A DNA stretch of 15,497 bases from an uncultured Collinsella sp. (GCA_902494295.1 CABUSL010000037.1:1-15497), one strand, 5' to 3'; shown: positions 1 to 6,488, numbered from the stretch's first letter. Numbers and translations: made by a program. Notes: generated from the sequence alone by a model not told the origin.

Positions 1-2
1 CG

Positions 3-929
3 AACCTGCTCGACGTCTCTCGGCATACGCATCCCGACGTGCACTATTACACGCCCGAAAGTGCTACGGGCTACCTCATCGCGCAGACCCGCGAGCTGCT
101 CGACGACGTGCCCCTGGCGCCCATCCGCGCCAAGGCAAAGGTCTACATCATCGACCGTGCCGAGCAGCTGCGCGCCAACACCGCCAACGCGCTGCTCAAA
201 ACGCTCGAGGAGCCGCCCGAGGGCGTCATGTTCATCCTGTTGGGTACCTCGGCCGACGTGATGCTGCCCACCATTGTGAGCCGCTGCCAGTGCGTGCCGT
301 TTCGGCTGGTGTCGCCCACTGTGGCCGCGCAGGCCGTGAGCCGCGCGACGGGCCAGGATATCGCGCGTTGTCGCATGGCCGTCGCCGTGGCGGGAAGCCC
401 TACGCGTGGTATCGAGTTCCTCAAGAGCGCCGAGCGCCAGGACGCCCGTCGCCAGATGGTCCGTGCCATCGACTCGCTCATCGCCGCCGACGAGGCCGAT
501 GTGCTCAGTCGCGCCAAGTCGCTCATCGTCGCCGTCAAGGCGCCGCTCGCCGAGGTCAAGTCCACGCAGGAAAAGGTGCTCGAGCAAAATGCCGACTACC
601 TGTCGCGTGGAGCATTGAAGCAGCTTGAGGACCGCAACAAGCGCGAACTCAACGCGCGCGAGCGTTCGGGTATCATGGAAGCGCTGGCGAGCGCGCGGAC
701 GCTCATGCGCGACGTGCTGCTGACGCTTCAGGATGAGGCGGCAGACGTTGTGAACGAGGACGTGCGCGACACGATCGGGCGGCTTGCCGCGGCGACGAAT
801 GTTGCGGGTGCCACCCAGGCGCTCGAGGCGGTTGCCACCGCTGAGCGCAACATCGCCAGAAACGTTACTCCCCAGCTGGCCATCGAGGTCATGCTGTTCG
901 ATATCAGGAAGGCACTGAAATGCCGTTAG
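3..929 (+). CDS. holB: DNA polymerase III subunit delta' (clamp loader), 5' end missing
   Basis: This is the 3' part of the delta' clamp-loader gene; the frame is open to the left edge, so the true start and Walker A region lie outside. The clamp loader opens and loads the sliding clamp during chromosome replication. Visible AAA+ features are a Walker-B-like strand KVYIIDRAEQL (codons near 141-173), the conserved stretch NALLKTLEEPP, and a sensor-1/SRC segment TIVSRCQC near 270-293. After these comes a helical C-terminal part rich in Ala, Arg and Glu. About 308 residues are present, compared with roughly 330-400 for the family. The stop overlaps the ATG of the next gene by 10 bases (920-929), which suggests translational coupling. 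The GTG at 39 is internal, not the start: conserved sequence (RHTHPDVHYYTPES) continues upstream of it. Family assignment is secure. Confidence 0.93.
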   Translation, partial: NLLDVSRHTHPDVHYYTPESATGYLIAQTRELLDDVPLAPIRAKAKVYIIDRAEQLRANTANALLKTLEEPPEGVMFILLGTSADVMLPTIVSRCQCVPFRLVSPTVAAQAVSRATGQDIARCRMAVAVAGSPTRGIEFLKSAERQDARRQMVRAIDSLIAADEADVLSRAKSLIVAVKAPLAEVKSTQEKVLEQNADYLSRGALKQLEDRNKRELNARERSGIMEALASARTLMRDVLLTLQDEAADVVNEDVRDTIGRLAAATNVAGATQALEAVATAERNIARNVTPQLAIEVMLFDIRKALKCR

Positions 930-2611
930 TCGTACCCGTTAAGTTTACCTACGCCTCGCGCGACCTGTGGTTCGACCCACAGGATCTGGATATCCTCGAG
1001 GCCGATTATGCCATCTGCTCCACCGAGCGCGGAACCGAGATCGGCCTGGTCACGGCCGACCCCTTCGAGGTGCCGCTCGACGAAATCGGTCAGCCGCTCA
1101 AGCCCGTGTTGCGCGTGGCGAGCGACATCGACCTGCAGCTTGCCGACGACCTGGCCATCCAGGGTGACGAGGCCATGGTCGACTTCCGCCGCCTGGTCAA
1201 AGAGCTCGACCTCGAGATGAAGCCGGTCGGCGTCGAGTACCTGTTCGGCGGCGAGAAGGCGGTGTTCTACTTTGCCGCCGAGGAGCGCGTCGATTTCCGT
1301 CAGCTCGTCAAGGACCTGTCCTCGACGCTGCACATTCGCGTCGACATGCGCCAGATCGGCGTGCGTGACGAGACCCGCCTGGTGGGTGGCTATGCCCAGT
1401 GCGGTCAGGAGCTCTGCTGCACGCGCTTTGGCGGACAGTTTGAGCCGGTTTCGATCCGCATGGCAAAAGAGCAGGACCTGCCGCTCAACTCGTCCAAGAT
1501 TAGCGGTGTCTGCGGCCGTCTGATGTGCTGCCTGCGCTATGAGTTCGAGGCGTACAAGGACTTTAAGAGCCGCGCGCCCAAAAAGAAGACGCTTATCGAT
1601 ACGCCGCTTGGCAAGGCGCGCATTCAGGAATATGACACGCCGCGTGAGCAGCTGGTGTTGCGCCTGGAGAACGGCAAAGTCTTTAAGGTCAACCTGGCCG
1701 ACATGACCTGCTCTGAGGGCTGCAAAAAGAAGGCCGCCGAGCAGGGCTGCAACTGCCGCCCCGACTGCGTGACGCGCGATGTGCTCGAGCGTATCGAGTC
1801 GCCCGAGATGCGCCTGGCGCTTATGGAGCTCGACCGCGAGAACGGCGTTGACGTGGGCGATGGCCTGTCGAGCGCCGACCGTCTGGCGGGGACGACGATG
1901 CCCAAGCGCCGCCGTCGCGATGCGGACGCCGATACCCGTGCCGGTCAGAGCCAGGGCGAGGGTCGCGGCCGCGGTAAGGGTCGCGGCAAGGCCGAGGCGC
2001 CCGAGGCCGAGGAGGCTGCCGGTGGACGTCGTCGCCGCAAGCGCTCGGGTTCGGGCGATGCCGGCGAGGCCGCTCCCGCAGGCAAGAATTCTCCCCGCGA
2101 GCGTGAGGCTCAGCAGCAAAACCGCGGCGGTGGCATGAATCCCACGCGCCGTCGCCGCCGCCATTTGTCGAGCGAGGAGCACGAGGACGCCTTCCGCGCC
2201 GCAGCCGCTCGCGAAGCCGGTGCCGCCCCCAAGGGTGGTTCGGGTTCCGATACGCCTGCCGACAAGGGTGGCAAGCAGCGCAACGATGACGAGCGCGCCC
2301 CGCGTCCGCGTCGTCGCCATTCCTCGGGCACGCAGCAAAAGCCCTCGGTGCCCTCCGTGGCCGATCAGGTCTCGGATGGCGAGGTCAAGGTCACGCGCCG
2401 TCGCCCCGGAGATGGCGGAGGGGCGGCTGCCAAGGCCGCGCGCGGCGCTGCTCGCGACGAACACGAGTCGCGTGAAGATCGTGGTGGCGAGGGTTCGGCC
2501 GACCAGGGCCAGAAGCGCCGTCGCCGTCGTCGTTCCCGCAAGCCGCGTCAAGATGGTGGCGAGGGCTCGACCCAAAACTCGTCCGCACCGCAACCGCCCA
2601 CCGGCGAATAG
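920..2611 (+). CDS. ricT: RicT/YaaT-type PSP1-domain protein with long Arg-rich C-terminal tail
   Basis: Residues 1-300 form a PSP1 domain like Bacillus YaaT/RicT, a member of the Ric (Y) complex that binds Fe-S clusters and affects RNase Y-dependent mRNA processing. The two diagnostic cysteine blocks are present: C161, C166, C167 in YAQCGQELCCTRF and C198, C203, C204 in SGVCGRLMCCLRYE. Between them is the family segment PVSIRMAKEQDLPLN. A further cluster, C264, C268, C277, C279, C283, lies just after the core. From about residue 325 to 563 the protein is low-complexity (Gly, Ala, Glu, Ser) with six basic clusters near 329-333, 369-375, 409-415, 461-467, 491-495 and 531-541. RicT proteins are usually about 270-300 aa, so the tail nearly doubles the length; it may bind RNA (inference). 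The ATG at 920 overlaps holB. No ricA or ricF is visible nearby. Confidence 0.9.
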   Translation: MPLVVPVKFTYASRDLWFDPQDLDILEADYAICSTERGTEIGLVTADPFEVPLDEIGQPLKPVLRVASDIDLQLADDLAIQGDEAMVDFRRLVKELDLEMKPVGVEYLFGGEKAVFYFAAEERVDFRQLVKDLSSTLHIRVDMRQIGVRDETRLVGGYAQCGQELCCTRFGGQFEPVSIRMAKEQDLPLNSSKISGVCGRLMCCLRYEFEAYKDFKSRAPKKKTLIDTPLGKARIQEYDTPREQLVLRLENGKVFKVNLADMTCSEGCKKKAAEQGCNCRPDCVTRDVLERIESPEMRLALMELDRENGVDVGDGLSSADRLAGTTMPKRRRRDADADTRAGQSQGEGRGRGKGRGKAEAPEAEEAAGGRRRRKRSGSGDAGEAAPAGKNSPREREAQQQNRGGGMNPTRRRRRHLSSEEHEDAFRAAAAREAGAAPKGGSGSDTPADKGGKQRNDDERAPRPRRRHSSGTQQKPSVPSVADQVSDGEVKVTRRRPGDGGGAAAKAARGAARDEHESREDRGGEGSADQGQKRRRRRRSRKPRQDGGEGSTQNSSAPQPPTGE

Positions 2612-2638
2612 TGCCCGCAAACGGATTTAACCTGCCTG

Positions 2639-2657
2639 ACCCCAAACGCGTCGGGGT
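2639..2657 (+). other. Small GC hairpin in the ricT-comF gap
   Basis: Arms ACCCC and GGGGT flank a 9-base loop (AAACGCGTC). No T-run follows, so it is a weak terminator candidate at best. A TACCAT box at 2657-2662 could be a -10 element for comF, but no good -35 stands at 16-18 bp before it. Low confidence. Confidence 0.3.
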
Positions 2658-2674
2658 ACCATGACGCTGAATCA

Positions 2675-2710
2675 ACAACCCTCCCTGCGACCGAGCGTAG
2701 GGAGGGTTGT
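2675..2710 (+). promoter_or_regulatory. 15-bp hairpin that buries the comF ribosome-binding site
   Basis: The arms are ACAACCCTCCCT (2675-2686) and AGGGAGGGTTGT (2699-2710), perfectly complementary over 12 bp. Three inner pairs (GCG with CGT, one G-U) leave a 6-base loop ACCGAG. The 3' arm contains the only good Shine-Dalgarno run (GGGAGGG, 2700-2706), 7 bases before the GTG start at 2714. Formed in RNA, the hairpin would hide that site. It could instead be the terminator of ricT, but the bases after the stem (GTGTCGTG) are not U-rich, so I favour translational control. Confidence 0.6.
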
Positions 2711-2713
2711 GTC

Positions 2714-3520
2714 GTGAAGAGACATTTGGATGTGTTGGGATGCCTGCAAGGTGCTGGCATCCTACCGTTTGCGGACGAATTGTTACCGTTTGCCGAGCAG
2801 GCGGCGCACGAGGCGCTTGAGGCGTTGTCGCCCACGCGATGTGCTGGCTGCGAGCGCGCCGGCGCGCTTATTTGCCAAGACTGCCTGGCCGCGCTCGCGC
2901 TCATTGACCCACGTTATAGCTGCACCCGATGCGGAGCCCCGTTTGGAGACTTGCTGTGCACCGAGTGCTCGGTCGAGGGTGCGTCTTCGGCGATGGCCGA
3001 AGCGCTCGACCGGTGCCTGGCATGTGCCGTTTACACGCATCCGCTGCCGCGGATCATTAAAGCGTGCAAAGACGCGGGCGAGCGACGTCTGGCGCCGTAT
3101 CTGGCAGAGCTGCTATACGACACCGCCTTACATGCCCAGGTCGCGGCACCCGAACGCTACGGCGGTGTGTTGTCCGGCGCCGATGCCGTGGTGTTTGTGC
3201 CCGCGACGGCGGCGGCGTTTCGGCGACGCGGTTTCGATCATATGGAAGCCATCGCGCGCCCATTTTGCGAGCTGTCGGGTGTTCCGCTGCTCGACGCCCT
3301 CGTTAAGTACGGCCATGGCGACCAACGTGAACTCGGTCGTGAAGAACGCCGTGAACGCGCCCGAGGCATGTACGAGACCGTTGAGGACGTGCGGGGCCGC
3401 CGCCTGCTGCTTATCGACGACGTTATCACCACGGGTGCGACGATGGCAGCGGCTTCGGCGGAACTCAAGCGCGCCGGTGCCGCGACCGTTGATGGCCTCG
3501 CTATCGCACGCGTTTGGTAG
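2714..3520 (+). CDS. comF: ComF family phosphoribosyltransferase-like protein
   Basis: ComF proteins are cytoplasmic, take part in natural DNA uptake in transformable bacteria, and have an N-terminal zinc ribbon plus a phosphoribosyltransferase (PRTase) fold. Zinc-type pairs are CxxC at C43/C46 and C54/C57, with further pairs C70/C73 and C82/C85. The ComF block FRRRGFDHMEAIAR is at 169-182. The PRPP-binding loop LLLIDDVITTGATM is at 231-244, with the acidic pair D235-D236. The length of 268 aa is slightly above the usual 210-250 because of a 40-residue N-terminal extension. The start is GTG at 2714; the next in-frame Met (residue 93) lies after the zinc ribbon. The gene is followed after 11 bases by a DUF559-like gene and probably shares its transcript. 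Most such organisms are not known to be transformable, so the actual role is uncertain. Confidence 0.9.
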   Translation: MKRHLDVLGCLQGAGILPFADELLPFAEQAAHEALEALSPTRCAGCERAGALICQDCLAALALIDPRYSCTRCGAPFGDLLCTECSVEGASSAMAEALDRCLACAVYTHPLPRIIKACKDAGERRLAPYLAELLYDTALHAQVAAPERYGGVLSGADAVVFVPATAAAFRRRGFDHMEAIARPFCELSGVPLLDALVKYGHGDQRELGREERRERARGMYETVEDVRGRRLLLIDDVITTGATMAAASAELKRAGAATVDGLAIARVW

Positions 3521-3523
3521 GGG
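3519..3523 (+). promoter_or_regulatory. RBS that fixes the start of the nuclease-fold gene
   Basis: AGGGG overlaps the comF stop codon and lies 8 bases before the GTG at 3532. It favours that start over in-frame TTG 3514 and GTG 3523, which have no suitable SD spacing. Confidence 0.55.
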
Positions 3524-3531
3524 TGATTCAT

Positions 3532-4641
3532 GTGGCGGTAAAGATTGAGCGGTGCAACGAGCCGACAGGCGAACGGCTAGCGGCTTCCATAATCCTAACA
3601 GGCGCCTCGGCGCTACGCATGATGCGCGCCGAGCGCCGGCAGATGGGCTACATCGGCTGGAAGGACCTTGAGCCCGAGGAGGAGTGCCGCGTGCTGTGTA
3701 CGTCATCGCCTTCGACCGAGGATATCTATCTTCCCGACCTGGTGCGAATTGGAGTCAAAAGCGGCGAGGTGCAAGAAGATCTGTGCTTGCTGGTGGGATC
3801 TGCGGCGCAGCGCCGACGCATGCCTGGTGTGGGCTGGTCCGTGTGTTCTGGGTTGCCTGCCGGCTCGATTCTAGAGGTGGAACCGGGGGTGTACAGCCTA
3901 TCTCCCGAGGCCCTTTGTGTTGCCGTCGCCCGCGAGGTCGGCTGTATCCAGGCGTTTGCCCTGGCCCAGGAACTGTGTTCCAAGATTTCACTGAGCGATC
4001 GCGGGAAGTATCTGCCTCCCTACACCTCACCTGTTGCGAATAGACTCGCAAAGGACAAGGACCAACCGGCAGACGTGGGCTACTTTGAAGTCGAGCCGGT
4101 GTTGACGCCCGATCGCCTGACAGATTACCTCGCGGCATGCAAGGGGAGTGCGGCCAAACAACTGCGGCGGCTGTGTCCCTATCTGTCGGAAAACCTGCGC
4201 TCACCCATGGAGTGCATCATGCTTGCCATGTTTTCGCTTCCGTTTTCCTATGGCGGATTTGCCTGCGGTCCCTTTAAGACCGACTACAAGATCGAGTTCG
4301 ATGACCGCGCGCAGGCAATCTCGGGGATGCCGCATGCAGTTTGCGATGCGTATCAGGAAGCAGCCCGGTTTGACCTGGAATACAACGGTGAGCTGGGTCA
4401 TTCCTCTCGAAGGGGACGTGTCCATGACGAAAAACGCAACACGGGCTTGATTACTATGGGAATCGAGGTCGCGACGGTCAATAACGAGATGCTCTGCGAC
4501 ATGGAAGCGATGGAAGCGCTCGCATGGCGCATTCACCAGCGCATGGGTAAGCGATATCAGAATCGCGTAGAGGCGCGTCGAAAGAGGCAAGATACTCTGC
4601 TGAATACGCTCCGAGTGTGCTTTGGGCTCAAGCCGGCGTAA
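3532..4641 (+). CDS. Uncharacterised protein with C-terminal DUF559/Vsr-like nuclease-fold motif
   Basis: 369 aa with GTG start. I recognise a layout common in gut Coriobacteriia hypothetical proteins: a variable N-terminus; a middle block VYSLSPEALCVAVAREVG with AQELCS (about 120-150); a block SPMECIMLAMFSLPFSYGGF (224-243); and a C-terminal PD-(D/E)xK-like motif. That motif reads FDLEYNG (280-286), H290, D299-E-K-R302 and G310-I-E-V, matching the DUF559/Vsr pattern of E-x-D-G, H, D..R, G..V. The usual Asp of the E-x-D-G step is Asn285 here, so nuclease activity may be lost. Cys is unusually frequent. Composition is a little less GC-biased than in neighbouring genes. Family members often sit in accessory loci, sometimes with AbiEi-like N-termini (recall). 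Here the gene trails comF by 11 bases. The function is not known; a DNA-related role is inference only. Confidence 0.7.
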   Translation: MAVKIERCNEPTGERLAASIILTGASALRMMRAERRQMGYIGWKDLEPEEECRVLCTSSPSTEDIYLPDLVRIGVKSGEVQEDLCLLVGSAAQRRRMPGVGWSVCSGLPAGSILEVEPGVYSLSPEALCVAVAREVGCIQAFALAQELCSKISLSDRGKYLPPYTSPVANRLAKDKDQPADVGYFEVEPVLTPDRLTDYLAACKGSAAKQLRRLCPYLSENLRSPMECIMLAMFSLPFSYGGFACGPFKTDYKIEFDDRAQAISGMPHAVCDAYQEAARFDLEYNGELGHSSRRGRVHDEKRNTGLITMGIEVATVNNEMLCDMEAMEALAWRIHQRMGKRYQNRVEARRKRQDTLLNTLRVCFGLKPA

Positions 4642-4671
4642 AACTATGGCTTTATAGGGGGTCTGTTTATA

Positions 4672-4898
4672 TGCCCTGTGCAAATAACGGCAAATATGAG
4701 TACTGTTACTAGATTAGTGGCAGCAAAAACAAAGAAACTTGGGCCGAAAATCTGGATTCATTGAAGAGATAATAAACGAATGTGGAATATCTTGGCGCCA
4801 AGCAGGCTGTGCGGAACTCAAGAAGGACTCGCGGGGCGGAAAAACGCTGCTACTAAATTGATAGCAGTACTCATATTTGCCGTTTTTTGCACACGGCA
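4672..4898. repeat. 227-bp element with 53-bp inverted terminal arms (MITE-like)
   Basis: The left arm (4672-4724) and right arm (4846-4898) are inverted copies identical at 45 of 53 positions. They include a perfectly conserved 20-base core, AACGGCAAATATGAGTACTG, at 4686-4705 with its reverse complement at 4865-4884. The 121-bp interior is AT-richer and contains the perfect 12-bp palindrome CTTGGCGCCAAG at 4791-4802. There is no transposase and no obvious target-site duplication. It could be a non-autonomous mobile element or a large transcribed hairpin. A short open frame on the minus strand that reads through the right arm is judged non-coding. Confidence 0.7.
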
Positions 4899-4956
4899 CC
4901 CTGAGGCGGGTGCCCCGGAGCTCCCCGTAGGGGAGCTCCGGGCTTCATGGGGGCAC
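4895..4956 (+). other. Run of GC-rich hairpins with competing arms
   Basis: Hairpin 1 pairs GGCACCC (4895-4901) with GGGTGCC (4908-4914). Hairpin 2 is a perfect 13-bp stem, CCCGGAGCTCCCC (4914-4926) with GGGGAGCTCCGGG (4930-4942), and a GTA loop. GGGCAC at 4951-4956 can pair with GTGCCC at 4910-4915 in competition with hairpin 1. No T-run follows on either strand, so this is not a standard terminator. It begins where the inverted-arm element ends and may belong to it. Confidence 0.55.
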
Positions 4957-5014
4957 GAATGGTCCGCTCCGACCTGCAAAATCTGTGCTCACGGTGCGAA
5001 TGGCGCCCCTAACC

Positions 5015-5043
5015 TTAAACTTTAGCTTGAACTTAGCTATAAT
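5015..5043 (+). promoter_or_regulatory. Sigma-70-type promoter for the structured RNA
   Basis: A consensus -10 TATAAT at 5038-5043 is preceded, at exactly 17 bp, by TTAAAC (5015-5020) as a -35. Transcription would start near 5049-5051, immediately before the 5' arm of the closing helix of the RNA below. It is the best promoter in the window. Confidence 0.7.
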
Positions 5044-5048
5044 GCGCT

Positions 5049-5370
5049 ACGTTCCTGCCAGGCTGTGGTTGCGGACGGACGAAATGTCCATCCTAGTCCA
5101 AGACAGACGCGGTCAAAGGGATCCACGTAAGCGACCGCGTGCGCGCGGCGCGATCATGGCGCGTCCTAGATGTAAGCCGCACCGTCCGTTCTACTTTCTT
5201 TGGGGCAATACCGCCTCGCGGGCGAGCGGGCCAGTCGTGAAGGTGGCTATGGCCTCCCGAGCAAACACCCCGGTGCGCAAGTGTGGGGTCAAATACCAGG
5301 TCAGCTGGTGGGAACACCCGTTATTCCGCGCAACGCACGGATTGTATACGACACAGAAGGCAGGGTAGTG
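5049..5370 (+). ncRNA. Candidate large structured RNA (leader or trans-acting), possibly raiA-motif-like
   Basis: Three nested long-range helices join the two ends: CCTGCC (5054-5059) with GGCAGG (5359-5364); CTGTG (5063-5067) with CACAG (5352-5356); and GTTGCG (5068-5073) with CGCAAC (5329-5334). Inside, GGACGG (5073-5078) pairs with CCGTCC (5182-5187) and ACGCGGTC (5107-5114) with GACCGCGT (5133-5140). GGCC-AGTC (5229-5236) pairs with GGCT..GGCC (5245-5254), and GGTG-GGAA-CACC (5307-5318) is capped by a GNRA loop. The boundaries agree with the promoter on the left and the lipoprotein start on the right. No terminator follows, so the RNA may stay attached to the lipoprotein mRNA as a leader; its closing arm includes the AGGG ahead of ATG 5374. 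The site between comF and raiA recalls the raiA-motif RNA, but I cannot verify that from sequence alone. Confidence 0.6.
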
Positions 5371-5378
5371 GACATGGT

Positions 5379-5384
5379 GAGGGG
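5379..5384 (+). promoter_or_regulatory. RBS favouring the downstream lipoprotein start
   Basis: GAGGGG lies 7 bases before ATG 5392. The alternative ATG at 5374 has a weaker AGGG (5362-5365) at 8 bases, which overlaps the 3' arm of the RNA's closing helix. Both starts keep the lipobox. Confidence 0.5.
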
Positions 5385-5391
5385 CAGCTTG

Positions 5392-6384
5392 ATGCACGCG
5401 GCTCGGTTAGGTGCTGGGACCGCGGCGGTCATTGCCGTATTGGGCTTGAGCGGATGCGCGTTCAATCCCCTATCCACGTTCACGACACCCACGATTGACC
5501 AGATCGAGCGCGAGACCGTCACGCCGACGGTGTCGGATGATGTCCTGGTCACTCCCGGCACCCTGACGGTTGCCCTCGATACCTCCGATGCCCCGCAGGC
5601 CATGCAGGGCGCCGATGGCAACCTCACGGGCTACGCGGTCGACGCTGCCCGCGCCCTTGCAAGCCGCATGGGCCTTAAGGTTGCCTTCGTCGATGCGTCT
5701 TCTGCCGATTCCGCGCTTGGTGACAAAAAGGCCGACATCTTCATTGGCGACATCAATTCCACGGATGGTGACATCAGCACGCTTGGTACTTGCCTGTACG
5801 ACGCTGCGGCAGTGTTCGGAAAGACGAGCGACGGCGAGTCGCTGAGCGTTTCCTCCGAAACGCTTAACGCCGCTACCCTGGGCGTTCAGACCTCTTCGGC
5901 CTCGCAGGAAGCGCTCGCCAAGCAGAGCATCACGGCCAACCAAAAGACCTTCTCCAACATCAACGAGTGCTTTGAGGCGCTCGAGTCCGGCGAGATCGAC
6001 TACGTGATTTGCGATTCCACGGCCGGCGGCTACCTTGCGCGCCTGATGAGCCAGATCTCTTACGTCGGCGCGCTCGAGACACCCTCGACGCTCGGCGTCG
6101 CGGGCCTCGCGGCCAACGATGAGCTATGCCGTGCCGTGAGCGATGCCCTCGACGGTATCACGGTCGATGGCACGCTCGAGGCGGTCCACTCCGTCTGGTA
6201 CGGTACGATGCCCTATGACCTCACCACCAAGACGGTCTCGGGCGCCGACGTGCAGTCGACCGACACCGGATCCAGCGAGTCCGCATCCTCCGATTCGAGC
6301 AGCGAGGGTGCAAACTCCGAGGACAAATCGTCCAGCCAGGAAGCCACCATCACCGACGACGACATTAACAAACTCAATAGCTAG
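5392..6384 (+). CDS. Extracellular solute-binding lipoprotein, amino-acid (family 3) type
   Basis: 330 aa from ATG 5392; ATG 5374 would add 6 residues. A lipoprotein signal peptide has a hydrophobic run AAVIAVLGLSGC with lipobox L19-S-G-C22, so the mature protein would be lipid-anchored at the outer face of the membrane. Residues from about 56 onward match the periplasmic-binding fold used by polar amino-acid ABC transporters. The signs are a GTLTVALDTSDAP strand, GNLTGYAVDAARALASRMGL (77-96), KKADIFIGDI, and the second-lobe segment IDYVICDSTAGGYLA. The last 48 residues form a Ser/Asp/Glu-rich tail. No permease or ATPase gene is adjacent, so it is an orphan binding protein or serves a transporter elsewhere; ligand unknown. 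It stands alone between the structured RNA and a strong terminator. Confidence 0.8.
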   Translation: MHAARLGAGTAAVIAVLGLSGCAFNPLSTFTTPTIDQIERETVTPTVSDDVLVTPGTLTVALDTSDAPQAMQGADGNLTGYAVDAARALASRMGLKVAFVDASSADSALGDKKADIFIGDINSTDGDISTLGTCLYDAAAVFGKTSDGESLSVSSETLNAATLGVQTSSASQEALAKQSITANQKTFSNINECFEALESGEIDYVICDSTAGGYLARLMSQISYVGALETPSTLGVAGLAANDELCRAVSDALDGITVDGTLEAVHSVWYGTMPYDLTTKTVSGADVQSTDTGSSESASSDSSSEGANSEDKSSSQEATITDDDINKLNS

Positions 6385-6392
6385 TTATTGCT

Positions 6393-6430
6393 AGGGGTGT
6401 TGTCTCCTATACGTTGGAAAGGACACCTCT
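6393..6430 (+). other. Hairpin between the lipoprotein gene and its terminator
   Basis: AGGGGTG-type and CACCTCT-type arms pair with two G-U pairs, and an inner TCCT/AGGA pairing closes the loop. The role is unknown; it may only stabilise the 3' end of the mRNA. Confidence 0.3.
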
Positions 6431-6450
6431 TCACGGTTTCAACACGCACT

Positions 6451-6488
6451 GCCGGGCTTTCCCAACAGGAGAGCCCGGCTTTTTCGTT
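6451..6488 (+). terminator. Intrinsic terminator after the lipoprotein gene
   Basis: The stem pairs GCCGGGCTTTCC with GGAGAGCCCGGC (12 bp, one G-U) around the loop CAACA and is followed by TTTTTCGTTT. It separates the lipoprotein transcript from raiA, which therefore needs its own promoter. Confidence 0.9.

Noticed and set aside
926..2620. A 564-codon open frame on the minus strand across ricT
   Set aside because: It mirrors a high-GC gene whose third positions rarely give stops on the opposite strand. The product is repetitive Ala/Arg/Leu with no domain, while the plus strand has clear PSP1 motifs. Long minus frames at 7307-8221, 8071-9489, 9654-10916 and 11796-12974 are rejected for the same reason.
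2675..2710. A standard intrinsic terminator after ricT
   Set aside because: The stem is strong, but the following bases contain no U-run. Recorded as a regulatory hairpin with termination as an alternative.
4714..4899. A 61-codon minus-strand frame in the inverted-arm element
   Set aside because: Its start lies within the repeat arm, there is no SD, and the arm conservation is explained at the DNA level. Kept only as part of the repeat.
4985..5368. A 127-codon plus-strand frame, and an N-terminal extension of the lipoprotein from 5200
   Set aside because: Both run through the structured RNA region. Neither has an SD, and the extended form would put the signal peptide about 60 residues inside the protein.
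5049..5370. RNase P RNA, tmRNA, SRP RNA or 6S RNA
   Set aside because: The GAGGAAAGTCC block of RNase P is absent. There is no tRNA-like acceptor end or T-arm for tmRNA. ACCAGGTCAG at 5295-5304 resembles SRP RNA, but the GGAAGCAGC partner is missing. GCGGGCCAGTC resembles part of E. coli 6S RNA, but the branched fold does not match a 6S rod.
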